From contig CP136062.1 of NCBI GenBank assembly GCA_032622095.1, positions 162,372,875-162,436,874 of the forward strand: a stretch of 64,000 nt of DNA, in the 5' to 3' direction. A program made the position numbers and the translations under genes. Numbering within the stretch: position 1 is the first letter of the stretch; every line of letters begins with the position of its first letter. The notes under the pieces are model-generated. The model saw only the letters and a program-made list of their open reading frames with translations, made no database searches and had not been told where the DNA came from. This document shows, in pieces, positions 37,722 to 51,703 of the stretch. The stretch comes from Siphonodentalium dalli. Lineage: Eukaryota; Mollusca; Scaphopoda; Gadilida; Siphonodentaliidae.

Positions 37722-40700
37722 TTTTAGTCGGGGAGCCAATAAGGTCCACCTGCACCCCCCCCCCGATGATTACAAATAACTTTATTTTTATTGTTCCCTA
37801 TGGTATCCAGATAAAGAATCCGGAATTCTCCGAAAAATAAAGGTGGCCCTACTAGGTGCTAGAGCCATTTGAATCCAAGATGGCCGCCATTTCCTCTAAT
37901 TCCGACCAGCTGTATTTAATCGTTGTAATAGATCGGTTGTTAGCAAAAGACACAGACAAAATATATGCCATTTGTTGGTATGATGTCCTTCTTCAAAATG
38001 ACGGCAAAAAATTTCGAAAACAATTCAAAATGGCCGCCGAAAAATGACGTCATCTGCACGAAAATAGGAAATTTAATTAATATTTCACCATATCTTCCAC
38101 TTTTCTTCACATTAATCATTAGTAAATGGCAATGTTTTTGAGACAGTCATCAAGCGTGATATTATAGCGTCATTTTAAGACATTTGCCATTGACGAGGGT
38201 TCTGTAATAGATACAGAAAGAGGATTTGAAAAAGAGGGGTAAAATTTTCGATTTTTTGCAAGACGATTTTGATAGTCATTTTATCGACAAACCACACAGG
38301 CTGTTAATAGAATGTCAACAACTATGTGCTTTATTTTATTGGACGGATGTTTTACTTCAATGGGAATGAAATTGGTGTAGAATAATTTCCAAAATGGCCG
38401 CCGAAAATATGAAAAATGGTAAATATTGCCCCAGGGTGTCCTGCAATGGCTTACAAGTTGTGGTTAATATATAAAATTGGCTAATCTGTATTATATACAT
38501 TGCATACTAACATGTCTGATGCACCATGGATCATTGTTTCTATTGTCACCACTGACATCACCAGAAATATTGGATTTTTCTCTCACAAACTTGACATAAA
38601 TTTCGACAAAAATTCACTTTTCAGGGTTGGACAATTGTTTTAAGTAAAATGCAACTATCATTGGTATCAAAGGTATTTATTGTATTGCTCTATCTTAAAT
38701 GTGTCACACTACGGTGTTTATAGACCAAATTGCTCAAGATGGCTTCCAAAATGGCAACCAAATTTGTAAAAAGTTAATTTTTTACATATATCCCGAACAT
38801 TATTCTCTGCGTTATCCGACAAGGTAGTAAATTGTGACTCACTTGGTTATTGTACGTGTTAGTTAATTAACTGACAACTACGTTCTATTATGTTTGTCCC
38901 AGTTCCGTATGGGGCATGACAAATTCATTTTAAAGTTGCAGTATGGAATTTTGCGGAGAACCTCTTTTGTGTTTCTTGCCATATTATTGAAAGGAAATGG
39001 GCAGAACTTTGAAACGGAACTGAGATGAACCATAATATGTGGCTATTCTGGTCCATTATGATAAAACATATCAACTGGATACACGGTGGATGCCAAGATG
39101 GTAGCCAGGGAGTTACTATATGGTCATAGATGAGGTGAATAGGTATACAGGGAGTTATTGTATGGTCAACGGTGAGATGAGTACATGTATGTATACAATT
39201 AGTGACTGTATGATCATAAATGTAATGAATAGCTATACATGGAGTGACTAAATGGTCATGTGTCAGGTGTATGAGTATACCGGTGTTCCTGCTTGGTGAC
39301 GTGTAGGTCATGTGTAGGTTATACGGGTATACACATGTGTTGCTATATGGTCATGGGCGAGGGGTATGTGTATATAGCGAGCGGCTATATGGCCATGGAT
39401 GATGTGCATATGCATACATGGAGTGAATATACTGACATGGCTGGGGAGTATTAGTATATCTTGAGTGGCTATTCTGCTATGGTGTGACAAATAGGGATAC
39501 GGGAAGTGACATGGCCAAGGGTGAGGTAAATATATATACAATGATTGACCATGATCATGTACGAATGTTTTGAATAGGTACACACGGTGTGACTATATGG
39601 CCATAGGTCAGATGAAGGAGTATACCAGGTGCCATGGGTGAGGGTATGTGTATGAAGCGAGTGGCTATATGACCATTGGTGAGGTGGATATGTATACCCG
39701 GGGTGACTCTATGGTCATTGTTGTGGTGTTGATGTATATATTGAATGTCTATTTGACCATGTGTGTGTGGAGAATAGGTATACATGGGATGACCGTATGG
39801 CCAATAGTGAGGTGAATGGGTATACAAGGAGTGACTCTATGGTTATGGGTCATGTTTAGGATTATACCCGGTGTGACTGCATTGTGACTCATGGCTGTAT
39901 GGCCATCCATGGTCATGGGTCAGGTGTACGTTTATACAGTTGGTCACTATATTGTTATGTCTGTAGTGTTTATGTATATATGGAATGACTGTGTGGTAAT
40001 GGGTGGCTATCGCTTTTCACGTTTAAAGTTCCCCCATGTACACAAACACTATCATGGTGGATAACTCTTTGATATGACCTCTCTATTGATTAACATATCC
40101 TTGCGTTATTGTGGAAAGCGATAGCTACCCAAATTACACATGTACAACCCACCATGACCTCATATGTACATAAACACCACACAAATGACAATATAGTCAC
40201 CCACTCTATACACATACACCTGACCATACAGCCATATTTGGTTATACTGGTACATGCCACAAATGACGATACAGCCATGAGTCACCATGCATGAACACCA
40301 GGTATACTCCTACACCTGACCATATAGTCACTATGTGTATACATATTCACCACATTCACGATCATAAAGTCACTCATTGTATACCTATTCACCTCACCGT
40401 GGACCATACAGCCACTACATGTATATCTATTCGCCATACCCATGACCATAGAGTCAATCCAGATATACATATACACCTCATCAATGGTGAGCCCTTCCAA
40501 ATATACCAATACCCGCACACACGACCACTCATAAGTTTAATACTTGCATATACACATCGCACATGACAATTCAGCAACTCAATGTATACTTATACACGCC
40601 ATCCATGATCATTCATCTACACCCTATACACCACCGATGATAATACACCCACAACATATATCAATATACGACCCACCCGTTACCAAACGGGCACTCCCTA

Positions 40701-43004
40701 TATAGCCACAGGTATGCATATAACTTCAATCTTGACCGTACAGGCATACCAGGTGCACCTATACACATTACCCATAACCATAAAATCACTCCCTATTTAT
40801 CTACGCACTCCATCCATGATCATACAGACAGCACAAATATACATATACACCCACATGTCACAATACAGCCACACACGGTACACATATACATCCCACCACG
40901 ACATTACAGTCACTCCATATATACATAAACAACTCACAGATGACCATGTAGCTACTCTCGTTATATCTATACACCACAGCAATGCCCATACGGTCACAAC
41001 GGCCACACACAACAATACACCGTACAGTCACTACATGTATACCGATTCACCTCACACATGCCCATACAGCCACTCCTTATATTCCTATGCATCTCACCAT
41101 GGACACCCCACTCATAACCATATAGTCACTCCTTGTATACATATTCACACCATTCATGCCCATACAGTAACTCCCTGTATATATATTCACCTCACCCTTG
41201 GCCATGTCACTCCTCGTGTCCCTATTGTCACACCATAGCAGAATAGCCACTCAAGATATACTAATACTCCCCAGCCATGTCAGTATATTCACTCCATGTA
41301 TGCATATGCACATCATCCATGCCCATATAGCCGCTCGCTATATACACATACCCCTCGCCCATGACCATATAGCAACACATGTGTATACCCGTATAACCTA
41401 CACATGACCATACCGCCACATCACCAAGCAGGAACACCGGGTATACTCATACACCTGACACATGACCATTTAGTCACTCCCTGTATAGCTATTCATTACA
41501 TTTATGATCATACAGTCACTAATTGTATACATACATGTACTCATCTCACCGTTGACCATACAATAACTCCCTGTATACCTATTCACCTCACCTATGATAA
41601 TATAGTAAGTCCCTGGCTACCATCTTGGCATCCACCCTGTATCCAGTTGATATGTTTTATCATAATGGACCAGAATAGCCACATATTATGGTTCATCTCA
41701 GTTCCGTTTCAAAGTTCTGCCCATTTCCTTTCAATAATATGGCAAGAAACACAAAAGAGGTTCTCCGCAAAATTCCATACTGCAACTTTAAAATGAATTT
41801 GTCATGCCCCATACGGAACTGGGACAAACATAATAGAACGTAGTTGTCAGTTAATTAACTAACACGTACAATAACCAAGTGAGTCACAATTTACTACCTT
41901 GTCGGATAACGCAGAGAATAATGTTCGGGATATATGTAAAAAATTAACTTTTTACAAATTTGGTTGCCATTTTGGAAGCCATCTTGAGCAATTTGGTCTA
42001 TAAACACCGTAGTGTGACACATTTAAGATAGACCAATGCAATAAATACCTTTGATACCAATGATAGTTGCATTTTACTTAAAACAATTGTCCAACCCTGA
42101 AAAGTTAATTTTTGTCGAAATTTATGTCAAGTTTGTGAGAGAAAAATCCAATATTTCTGGTGATGTCAGTGGTGACAATAGAAACAATGATCCATGGTGC
42201 ATCAGACATGTTAGTATGCAATGTATATAATACAGATTAGCCAATTTTATATATTAACCACAACTTGTAAGCCATTGCAGGACACCCTGGGGCAATATTT
42301 ACCATTTTTCATATTTTCGGCGGCCATTTTGGAAACTTTCTACACCAATTTCATTCCCATTGAAGTAAAACATCCGTCCAATAAAATAAAGCACATAGTT
42401 GTTGACATTCTATTAACAGCCTGTGTGGTTTGTCGATAAAATGACTATCAAAATCGTCTTGCAAAAAATCGAAAATTTTACCCCTCTTTTTCAAATCCTC
42501 TTTCTGTATCTATTACGGAACCCTCGTCAATGGCAAATGTCTTAAAATGACGCTATAATATCACGCTTGATGACTGTCTCAAAAACATTGCCATTTACTA
42601 ATGATTAATGTGAAGAAAAATGGAAGATATGGTGAAATATTAATTAAATTTCCTATTTTCGTGCAGATGACGTCATTTTTCGGCGGCCATTTTGAATTGT
42701 TTTCGAAATTTTTTGCCGTCATTTTGAAGAAGGACATCATACCAACAAATGGCATATATTTTGTCTGTGTCTTTTGCTAACAACCGATCTATTACAACGA
42801 TTAAATACAGCTGGTCGGAATTAGAGGAAATGGCGGCCATCTTGGATTCAAATAGCTCTAGCACCTAGTAGGGCCACCTTTATTTTTCGGAGAATTCCGG
42901 ATTCTTTATCTGGATACCATAGGGAACAATAAAAATAAGGTTATTTGTAATCATCGGGGGGGGGGGGGGGGTGCAGGTGGACCTTATTGGCTCCCCGACT
43001 ATTT
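37722..43004. mobile_element. Foldback-type element, 5.3 kb, TSD TTT
   Basis: TAGTCGGGGAGCCAATAAGG at 37725 and its inverse ending GGCTCCCCGACTA at 43001, flanked by TTT on each side. The arms (37725 to about 39700 and 41100-43001) are near-identical inverted copies. They include homopolymer C/G tracts next to the ends and shared open frames (37856-38047 and 42673-42864). Element B has the uninterrupted site (CCCTTTGGCATC), confirming insertion and the 3-bp duplication. No transposase was found. Confidence 0.85.
39300..41430. repeat. Degenerate ~50-bp satellite inside the foldback
   Basis: Many diverged units of the form GACTATATGGTCATGGGTGA then GTGTATAGGTATACATGGAG, and their inverse from about 40100. 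They create long false open frames rich in His, Thr, Ile and Tyr on both strands. Confidence 0.75.
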
Positions 43005-43078
43005 GGTATTATCTAGGTGGTCCCCTGTGAATTTCTATAGAACACAGACAGACAGACATTCGCAAATAAAGATATAGA

Positions 43079-45200
43079 TATTGTGGAATCAATAAGCTTG
43101 AGCCATGTTGAAATAGAGAGATTATCATAATTGTTTTATTTATTGCATAGCCCAAATTAAGCTTTGCCTACTTTATCAGCTAGGTTATTTGCACCAGCTG
43201 TCAGTTTTCCTTTGTGATTTAAAAGAATTCCCAGGGTTTTGTGTTTTTCAACTTTTTCTAACTGAATTGTTCCAAAGTCAAACTGGGTATTGTCATTAAG
43301 TTTTTTCTTGCTATGAAGTTTCTGAGAGTAGTACAAGGTCATCAGCATATAATCGATGATTGAGTTTCAAGTTTTCTAGTTTTACTGGGTCAGTTTCCTC
43401 TTGTCTAAAATATAAAAATATGTTCTGATATCATCAATCCATATATTGAAGAAATTCGAGCTGAGGCTATCACTTTGTTGTACACCAATTTTGCCAGTGA
43501 AAGTATCTCACAATTTTCGTTGACATTGCACTGGTATGAGGTGTTTGAATATAGACGAGATATCAATTTCAGGTATTTGCATCCGATTCCAGCTGCCTGT
43601 AGTTTTTTGTATTAATGGTGACCGATCCATTTTGTCAAAGGTCTTTCTAAAATCAATAAAAGCTGCGAAAAGCTGTTTGTTTTCAAGATTTACATATTTG
43701 TTCATTATGGTTTTTAATACAAATAAATGGTCAGTTGTCTTACATCCAGGTCTAAATCCTATTTGTTTAGGGATTAACCTTGTTTTTCTATGAAATCACC
43801 CAATCACGTATTTGTAACAAACTTGAGAATAACTTTCCCAAACAGCTCGAGATACTGATTCCTCTACAGCTGTTGCAGTTTGTTATGTCTTCAGTTTTAT
43901 ATATTGAGGTAATGTATGAGATGTTCATGAGTTAGGAAAATGTCCTATTTCAAGAATTTAATTGAATAATTTGACCAGTCATCAGCATCATTTCACTGCT
44001 GTTTAAGTATCTCGTTATCATTTCTTTTATTGTTTTTCACCATTTTTTATGCCATATCTGATTTCTTTACAAGACGGAAATCCAGTGGAGAAAAGTGGTC
44101 CGATGTTTTTATTTGAGTAATAATTGGCTCTTCAGAATCAAGTAATCTTTTATAGTGATTAGTCCATTCATTAACAATGAGCTAAGTTTGTGTCATTGTT
44201 GTCCGTTTTGTTTATCAAATTCGAAAACATCTTCGAGTCTTTACTTTTCAAATTATTTATGTCGTCTGCTAGTTTTCTTTGATAGTTTTTCTTCAGTTTT
44301 CTTATTTCATAGTTATAACGTTTTTTGGAGTTATGATATGTTTGTTGTAATTGCACATTGTGGGGATCTCTCTGTAATTTTCGTCCAAGACTTCTAGTCT
44401 CCTTTCTCAGCTGAAGACAATCAAAATTCATCCATGTTTTATTTTTACATTTATAATTTGCATCAGTAGTATTCTTGCGTTTTGTTTAAATTTACATGAT
44501 CTCTCTGATAGTTTAGTGCAAATTTATCATACTACTGTGTTTAGATGGTAAATATCAGTATGCTGTGGTTTTTCAATATAGTCGTTAATATCTAATATCT
44601 CATCAGTAAAGTTACCATTGAGTAGTTGAGGTCTGTTCTCATCATTTTTGAATGAGCCCTTAATATATGCTGATTCTGTGCTGTCATTAGTTTAATAGTG
44701 TTTCATGTATTTTGACTTTTTGAGTTAGCATAACATTTAGTTGTTATAATGCAGTGATTTGAAAATTCACTGGGAGGAAGATTTTTTAATTAATTTATTC
44801 TATTAAATAGCGACATAGAAGCAAGCATATAGTCAACTGTGCTGTGTCATAATGGTTAAAAAGGTGAAATATCCCAATGAGTCTGCCATTTAGTATTCTC
44901 ATTTGTTGCCCTTTACATATGTCTGTAAATAATCGTCCCTGTAAGTTTGATATTATGTCCATCATATAATATAATCTTTAAGTGCCCAGTTCTAGCGTTA
45001 ATGTCCCTAGCAATTGAAATTACACCATTCTGCTTATATTGGTTTACTTGTTTTTCTAGGGCAGCAAAGTTTCTTTCGGAAAGCATTTTACTCATTTTTG
45101 GGGCTTTATGTTGAAAAATCGCAAATAAATATCTTTCTCTTCTCCCATAAGTTGTCCCTTTACTTTCAACCATATATATACCTTCTACCTTTATAATGTT
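43079..45200 (-). mobile_element. LINE, endonuclease and reverse-transcriptase part (decayed)
   Basis: Minus-strand fragments in order: a probable endonuclease segment GVISIARDINARTGHLK (45173-44913), a linker rich in Lys/Arg (44431-44171), the RT core FAAFIDFRKTFDKMDR (43705-43508), and KTLGILLNHKGKLTAGANNL (43348-43157). The pattern is that of L1/jockey/CR1-type ORF2. Frames are broken throughout. It continues at 34916 beyond the Helitron-like insertion. Confidence 0.85.
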
Positions 45201-45367
45201 TGCCTAACTGAGCCTTACATTATATTACTATCCCGCCAGATTTACGCCCTCTTCTTTTAACTTTTACTGATTTCATTGTACAAAATTCGTGAAAATGCTG
45301 GCAAGCTCAATGGGGATTCAATCGTTGTCATAGTCTCAGCTAAAGAAATAATGTCATATTTAGTTAA

Positions 45368-45838
45368 TGAACAAATGTGACCCGCCATATCAAATCCAGT
45401 CGGAAGTCGGCATTTTTTTCACCCTGTGCCAATGCATTCTCTTATATATGCGAGTCGACCATAGGTCGCCTCGCATATATAAGAGAATGCATTGGCTTAA
45501 TTTTTTATCATGTTTTTTAAATAAATGTTTCTTACAATTTTTAGGACATAAAATAAAAAAACATCCATTACTCTGCAGGGAGCCCCACACATATATAGAA
45601 GCACATAGAAGTGTGTCGTCTGCTCATGTTTGTCTGGGGCTCTGTATGGGTGAAATTATAAAATTGTTAAAGAATACAAGAACAAATTATTAAAATTGTA
45701 AAAAATTGTTAGGCCAATGCATTCTCTTATATATGCGAGGCTACATATGGTCGACTCGCATATATAAGAGAATGCATTGGCACAGGGTAAAAAAAATCCC
45801 GACTTCCGACTGGATTTGATATGGCGTGTCACAAATAA
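45368..45838. repeat. MITE-like inverted repeat with internal palindromes
   Basis: TGTGACCCGCCATATCAAAT with CCAGTCGGAAGTCGG at the left faces its inverse at 45805-45838. Two internal palindromes, each with ATGCATTCTCTTATATATGC and its inverse, lie at 45430-45495 and 45715-45780. A related TTATATATGCGAG string lies at 48560-48655. Confidence 0.8.
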
Positions 45839-46700
45839 ATGAATTATATTTGGCTTTATGGTCATTTAAGCCATTGACATTCAAGTATGCACGACTTAAA
45901 CTTGCCATGATTTTCTGCTATAATATTTTGTAAGCAGACAGCCGGGATGGATGAAATCTAAAATAATTTTAGTTTAACTAAGTGTATAAATTTCGAGTAG
46001 GAAAGAGTTGGGATAACTTGTATCATACGTCTGCAAAGAAAGTTTAATACGGAATTATTAGTTTGAAATAGTTTCTCTATAATTATACTTCCATGGTGTA
46101 TCCAAGGAAGTAAATTGTTTTTCTATTGGTGCCGTTTCCCGTTTATTTGGAAATACTCAGAAACTAATGGCAGTAGGAACGCGAAATCTCTAGCGAATGT
46201 AGGCATCTAACGTCTACAGAAAATAAAGCTATCCACATATCGGTCCAATGTATCCTGACGGAGTTATGGCTTTTTTACGATTATTTTTCACTATTATTAT
46301 ACTTAACCTTTTTTTCAACGCCTTAATCTCTGAAAGTATTAGGAGTAGAAAATTGAACGTTGGTAGATATATTGGGTAAACGAGTTCTGTGCCTTTGGCT
46401 CATAACGAATATTGTCCTCGTTTTACCCGCGGAGTTATCTCCCTTTATCTGATAAATGTCATTTTATCAATTCGGAAATGATAATGAGCAGATCATCGAA
46501 AATTAGACCGTATGCACAACTCGATATGCCCTACTTCCCACGGCCATCAAAACTAGTGCCCGCGCATTCCCTGCGGAGTTACCGCCCATAGATAGGAAAC
46601 CTCTAATTTATTGTACTAAGTTGTGCTCTTATATCATTCCAGATAACTGAATCTGGTTTTCAGTCATGTTGACCATTGTCAGTTTAGAAAATTGGACAGG
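45839..46700. other. Non-coding host sequence
   Basis: AT-rich, no gene recognised. CTTCCATGGTGTAWCCAAGG recurs at about 46090 and 47735, part of a dispersed repeat. Confidence 0.45.
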
Positions 46701-47460
46701 GTCGGTCATATATTTTGACACTGGGGTGGGGGCAAAATTTTCCCCCAAAAATTTTGGTTGTTGACATTCATCTGTAAGTATATAGATTGCCTGAACGAAA
46801 ACAAATCCATACCAGAAAAGATTTTTGAAATCCGAGAAGAGATGCAAGAGTTACGGACCCTCAAAGTTTGCAATTTCGGCACCATGTGCTTGATAACACA
46901 TCTACTCGTAAGATGTCGAGCATTGAATGTCATCTGATACGCCAATGTGTGCGGACTGAAGAGGGTACGCAGTGGGCCAATTTTGCCAGTGTCGATTCAA
47001 TATTGTGGGTCTGGGGAGGGGTGGTCCGTGGTACCAATTTTTTATTTTTCTCCGAATTAGATGAAACTTGGAATGTAACATCTACAGCATCAGCCGATCT
47101 AGAAACTGAAAGAATTGACAGAGTTACGGGCCTTCAAACTATGCAATTTTGGGCCCATGAGCTTGATAACACATCTCCTGTGAAGATATCGAACTTTGGA
47201 TGTCACCTCATATGAAAATGCGAACCGACTGTGCCAAATTTTGCGAGTGTTGTTTCAATATTGTGGGTCTGGGGAGGGGTGGTCCATGGTGCCAAATTTT
47301 GTTTCGTCTCAGAATCATATAAACTTGGAATACATCTACCATACACACTGAGCACGAAACTAAAAACAGATCGTAAATCTGTTGGAAAATGGCGGAGATT
47401 TGGGCCCATATGGTTTCCAATATCCAAAGTGTTATTCGTCTCAGAATCAGATTAAATTTA
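46700..47460. repeat. Tandem repeat, about 257 bp x 3
   Basis: CAATATTGTGGGTCTGGGGA plus GGGGTGGTCC at about 46999 and 47256, with an older copy upstream near 46710. Each unit also has a GAGTTACGG and a TTGATAACACATCT block. Confidence 0.7.
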
Positions 47461-49012
47461 TAATATACAATCTAGGTCAGCAGCAGATAACAAAACTGAA
47501 GAGTTTTAAAATCCCTTGGAAAATAACGGAGTTACGGGCGCTAAAAGTTTGCATTTTGGGTCGGGGTTGACAAGTTCTCAATCCCGTCACCTAATTTCGA
47601 GACAGGGGGGTCACTTCCAAACACTCGATATCAACACAGACACATGTTAAGGGCAACATAGAATCACCCAACTTCATATTTTCCGTCCCCAATCTGCGAT
47701 TCTTTCGGCTCATGATTTTCCCTATTATTATACTTCCATGGTGTAACCAAGGAAGTATATTGTTTTGATTCATGAGTCGTAGACGAGTTGTGAATCAAAT
47801 TTATCAAACAAGTTTCATAAAATCTTATATCTCAACATAACAAGTTAAATCTTGAATATCACATGAAAAAAACTAGAGCTTTATGCCTTTTTAACAAATC
47901 AAAATCCTTAAAAGAAGTTGCAAAATGGATACATTTACATCATTGGCTGAGACGATTCACAACCTTGTACGACAGTATTGTGCGCTCTGGTTGGTGACGA
48001 AAAAGAAAATATAGTCCCCCAATTTGCCTCTTTGTTCATGTGTCTATTTTCATTAGTGTAACTAAGTTGGACAATAATTTTACTTTAATGAACAAAGCAA
48101 TTATTTTGCATTGCCTGGTGATGGTGTCATGCGCATCTTTTTAAAATAGTATTTATCCGCCGAAATCAAAATAAATTTTGTTGGTGCAATGCCATGTATT
48201 CACGGGAAGCACACGCATATTCATCAATAGTGTAGATAAGGAATATGTAATGGCTTGTTTAATGATATAATAAGGGGGTTTCATGTGATATACCAATATA
48301 TACTATACCAGTGACAAGGTTCACAAATATGATTTTGGGAAAAACACATCATCTATCATATTTCTCATAGAATCTCAAAATGGTTCATCTCAGTCACTAT
48401 ATATTTCAATGTGTCTTAATGGCCATGAAATTTGAAACCTACCGACAAAAAGTGGTATAATTAATTCTGAATTGGTTTACAACTGTGTGGTACTTAACCC
48501 TTTGATGACGGGAGCTGCGCTGGTGCAGCATTACAGACACTGTGCCAGTGCCTTTACCTTATATATGCGAGTCTCAGTCTCCCATACTGGCTTACAAGGG
48601 CAAGGTAAACATATTTAGGCCAATGTATTCTTATATATGCGAGGCACCTTATTTATTTAGCAGTGAAGTAAGATTTACAGCATTTCGTAAAACCATATTA
48701 CTCACATCTGTGATGTCATAAAATGATATTACTTGGTTTAAGGGCATATTGAAGCGATATTCACATAGTTCGATAACAGGCCGTTCATGACAAAAAAAGT
48801 CATATCTAATTCATAATCTTTTATTATATCAAACTGTCCAATAAGAACTTAGAGCCTGCTATTTTTCTCGGATGTAGCTGGGGTAGAATCCCTCATTCCT
48901 TCAACACTGCCATGTAGCAGGACAGGTGATCCAGAACATCTCTGCAAGGAAATAAATATGTTTGTACCATCTCATTGGATTCTCCATTCAGTTATACAAA
49001 TATACATATTTA
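47461..49012. other. Non-coding host sequence
   Basis: No gene recognised on either strand; only short frames without motifs. Confidence 0.45.
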
Positions 49013-49432
49013 AAGGTACTCAATCCGATCAGACGCTCCTAAATTACTATTTCTTTGGCTTCGGTGGTAAAAAATATTTGATTCGAGTCGAGGAACCCAC
49101 CAATCAAAGCTCATAGTGATTAGATATCGATATTTGAAGTTTGTTATTTATATTGTTTGTGGACCAGAAGCACGTCGTCAAACGGACGAAAATGCGGATG
49201 AAGTTATTATTACCACTTGATTTTAGAGTTATCCATCTTCATCCGCATCTTCGCCCCCGTTTGATCACGTGCTTGTTGTCGACAAACAATCGAAATAGCA
49301 AACTTCAAAAATCGATATCTAATCACTCTGAGCTTTGATGGGTGGGTTCCTTGACTCGAATCAAATATTGTTTTCCCCTGAAGCCAAAGGAAAAGTAATT
49401 TAGGAGCGTCTGGTCGGATTGAGTACCTTTAA
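49013..49432. repeat. MITE-like inverted repeat
   Basis: AAGGTACTCAATCCGATCAG to the inverse GTCGGATTGAGTACCTT, arms about 125 bp each, including GATTCGAGTCGAGGAACCCA. A diverged right half of the same family lies at 61105-61315. Confidence 0.85.
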
Positions 49433-51558
49433 CAATTCCTAAATTTATATATGTAGTTGATAAACAATGAGGTCTGTCCATTATGCATTTAGAAAGTTTC
49501 AGGTGAGGGTGTCATAATGGACATCTTACTTAAATTAAAACCCATAGAAATTTACTTAGAATCGTCAAATAAACAATCATTCATTTGACACCTATTGAGT
49601 GAACACGCACGCATTACCACATGCATGCAGCACTGTAATCGAATAACCTATATTCACCATTGTCACTGTTTAACTCCGTAATTAATCACTATACCCGTTA
49701 TTGAATTTAACACTAAAATAACACCATTAGAAAATTGGCTGATTTGGTCAAATAATCACTCAGTCATAACATTTTTACAATAATAAATTTGGCCACTTTC
49801 TTGAAATGTGACAAGCGGTGCATGACAATGCAACAATGAACTTGATGACCAATCAGACATGAACTGGTTTCTATCTCATTAATTAATCGCTGTAGATAAA
49901 TGCTGGACGTTGGTTTTCGGTTGAATGTGTAACAATACTTTGTACAACAATTGTACTTTGAATCAGTGAAGGCTCTTTAAACTGTGGGTTGTCGCATATA
50001 TGAAAAAGCATGAGTCCCTGTAATTTTCATAGCATCGTGCATCTTTAATATAACACTGTGTATGACCTCGGTTGACCAATTTACCAATCATGTCTAATTC
50101 CTGGGCCGAATGCTCGCTCAGTCAGAACAGAGATTAGCATAAAGCGTGCGCGTTCACTCACGAGTGTTGTCACGCCGTGCATCTCGGGTGAACTCATGTA
50201 ATTGCGATTGGTCCATGCTGAGAATGTTTTGTTGGGCTATATAGGTGGACAAAAATAATTCTAAGGCAGTCCGACAAAAAGATTCCCACACTGTCCGCAC
50301 TGCAAAGAAATTTAAAGGTATGTCTTGCTAAGTGTTTTTCTCTTTGGGGGAGGGGTGGGGGGCATTTATTCCGTGATGTTACAGGGAGATGGGTATATCC
50401 TTGTTAGGGTCCATCAGTGGTAGTATTCAGCACATTATCATGAGAACGAGGCCTTTTCTTTTTAGCTGTTTCTTCTTTTTTTATTAGCAGATTGAAACTA
50501 TATTTCAGAATCCGATATTCACATTTATAAAGTATTGTAAGTTATTCCGAGTGGTGACCTGAGTAACAAGTTTCGACTTGGACTCATATCACGACTGGGT
50601 AATAGATCATTAAATGGTATATCTACACATCAATTGTAATCAGTCTTAATTAAATATAGCTTATTACTTATTAAGTTTTGGGCTTATAACTGACTCCAAA
50701 TTTTCCCAAATATGGAGTTCCATCGCTTAGCGCGTTAATGGTAACAATGAACCTCAATCTATTCTTAATTAACGGTCCTCCCATTAAAAAAGAAATAAAA
50801 CTCTATTTTTGTTATACCAATTGAGTACGATTCGCTACAGATTGGCGCCCGATATGGGACCGTTAAGAAATACAGCTCCATTTTATCTAGCCTTATGCAC
50901 CTTTGGAAAGCGCTATTAAATATGAGCATATAATGTCGTTGTAATAGTATTCACCATATAAATATACAGTTATGAAGGATAGTTAATGTGTGTCGAGTAA
51001 TATTTATAACATACTGTTTAGCAGTGAGCTGTGGATTCTAACACCGTTTAAATGGGTGAAAAGACAATAGCAACGCAGCATTTTTTTTTTTAATAGAAAT
51101 GAGCCCATATAGGCATTATTTTAAGCCGACTTACGATTACGCTCTTTATGAACTTAAATGGGAACCCAGATATTCATGGAGACATATCCTTTCATAAGTC
51201 CCATTTTAAGCCCCGCCTATCAAATAATATGGCCGCTGTTACTATTTATAGATTTTCAGTAGGCATATTTCTGATGTGGGTTTTCCTTAGTTTACAGATG
51301 ATTACTTGTGAATGGTTTATGTTTGTTTCGCAATTCTTGTTCTGTTTTTTTATGTGACTCACTGATGTCGAGATACAAGTTCAGATTTGGTGTTGGTGCG
51401 TTTTTGTATTGTTTTGTTTTTTATCAAAATTATGGGACTTTTTGACTTAGAAAAATCACATTTACTTGGTTGTGTTTATTGTTCATCGACTTAAACGAAA
51501 CAGTCTTGTTCGATCATCCATCAACCCATGTCTTTGTATTATTATTTATATTTGTGTT
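49433..51558. other. Host sequence, no firm gene
   Basis: At 50225-50335 a TATA-like GGCTATATAGG, a short GC-balanced stretch and AAAG|GTATGT, a splice-donor-like string, could mark a host 5' exon. No coding sequence supports it. The rest is AT-rich non-coding. Confidence 0.3.

Positions 51559-51607
<49 letters not shown>
51559..51607. repeat. (TA)n microsatellite
   Basis: About 24 TA dinucleotides with one TG interruption. Confidence 0.95.
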
Positions 51608-51608
<1 letters not shown>

Positions 51609-51703
51609 CCCAGGTTGATGAAGTACAAATCGGAATTTTTATTTTTGTTCTATGGCCTTCTCCCCTCAATGGTAATTTAATATGAATTCTTTAATCCATT
51701 CAT

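Larger units (their letters stand above)
34917..43078 (-). mobile_element. Helitron-like element A, itself interrupted
   Basis: Minus-strand 5' end TCTATATCTTTATTTGCG at 43078 with a short CAGA/TCTG tract, and 3' end GCAACACCGGGTAACCCTG then TCAG at 34920-34917. It is inserted between A and T, as Helitrons do. Homologous to element B at 52812-56173 in inverse orientation. Contains about ten degenerate ~200-bp units (TTTGGTGGAAATCGGCG, CGTATCATGGAGAAGAAT) at 36100-37720. Native length about 2.9 kb without the foldback at 37725-43001. No Rep/helicase is seen. Excising it restores the LINE frame. Confidence 0.75.

Noticed and set aside
38925-41796. Several 90-174-codon frames rich in His, Thr, Ile and Tyr
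   Set aside because: They arise from the degenerate ~50-bp satellite within the foldback element, mirror each other between arms, and have no domain.
50225-50340. Possible host 5' exon with TATA box and splice donor
   Set aside because: Only short consensus strings; no downstream exon or coding sequence could be linked.
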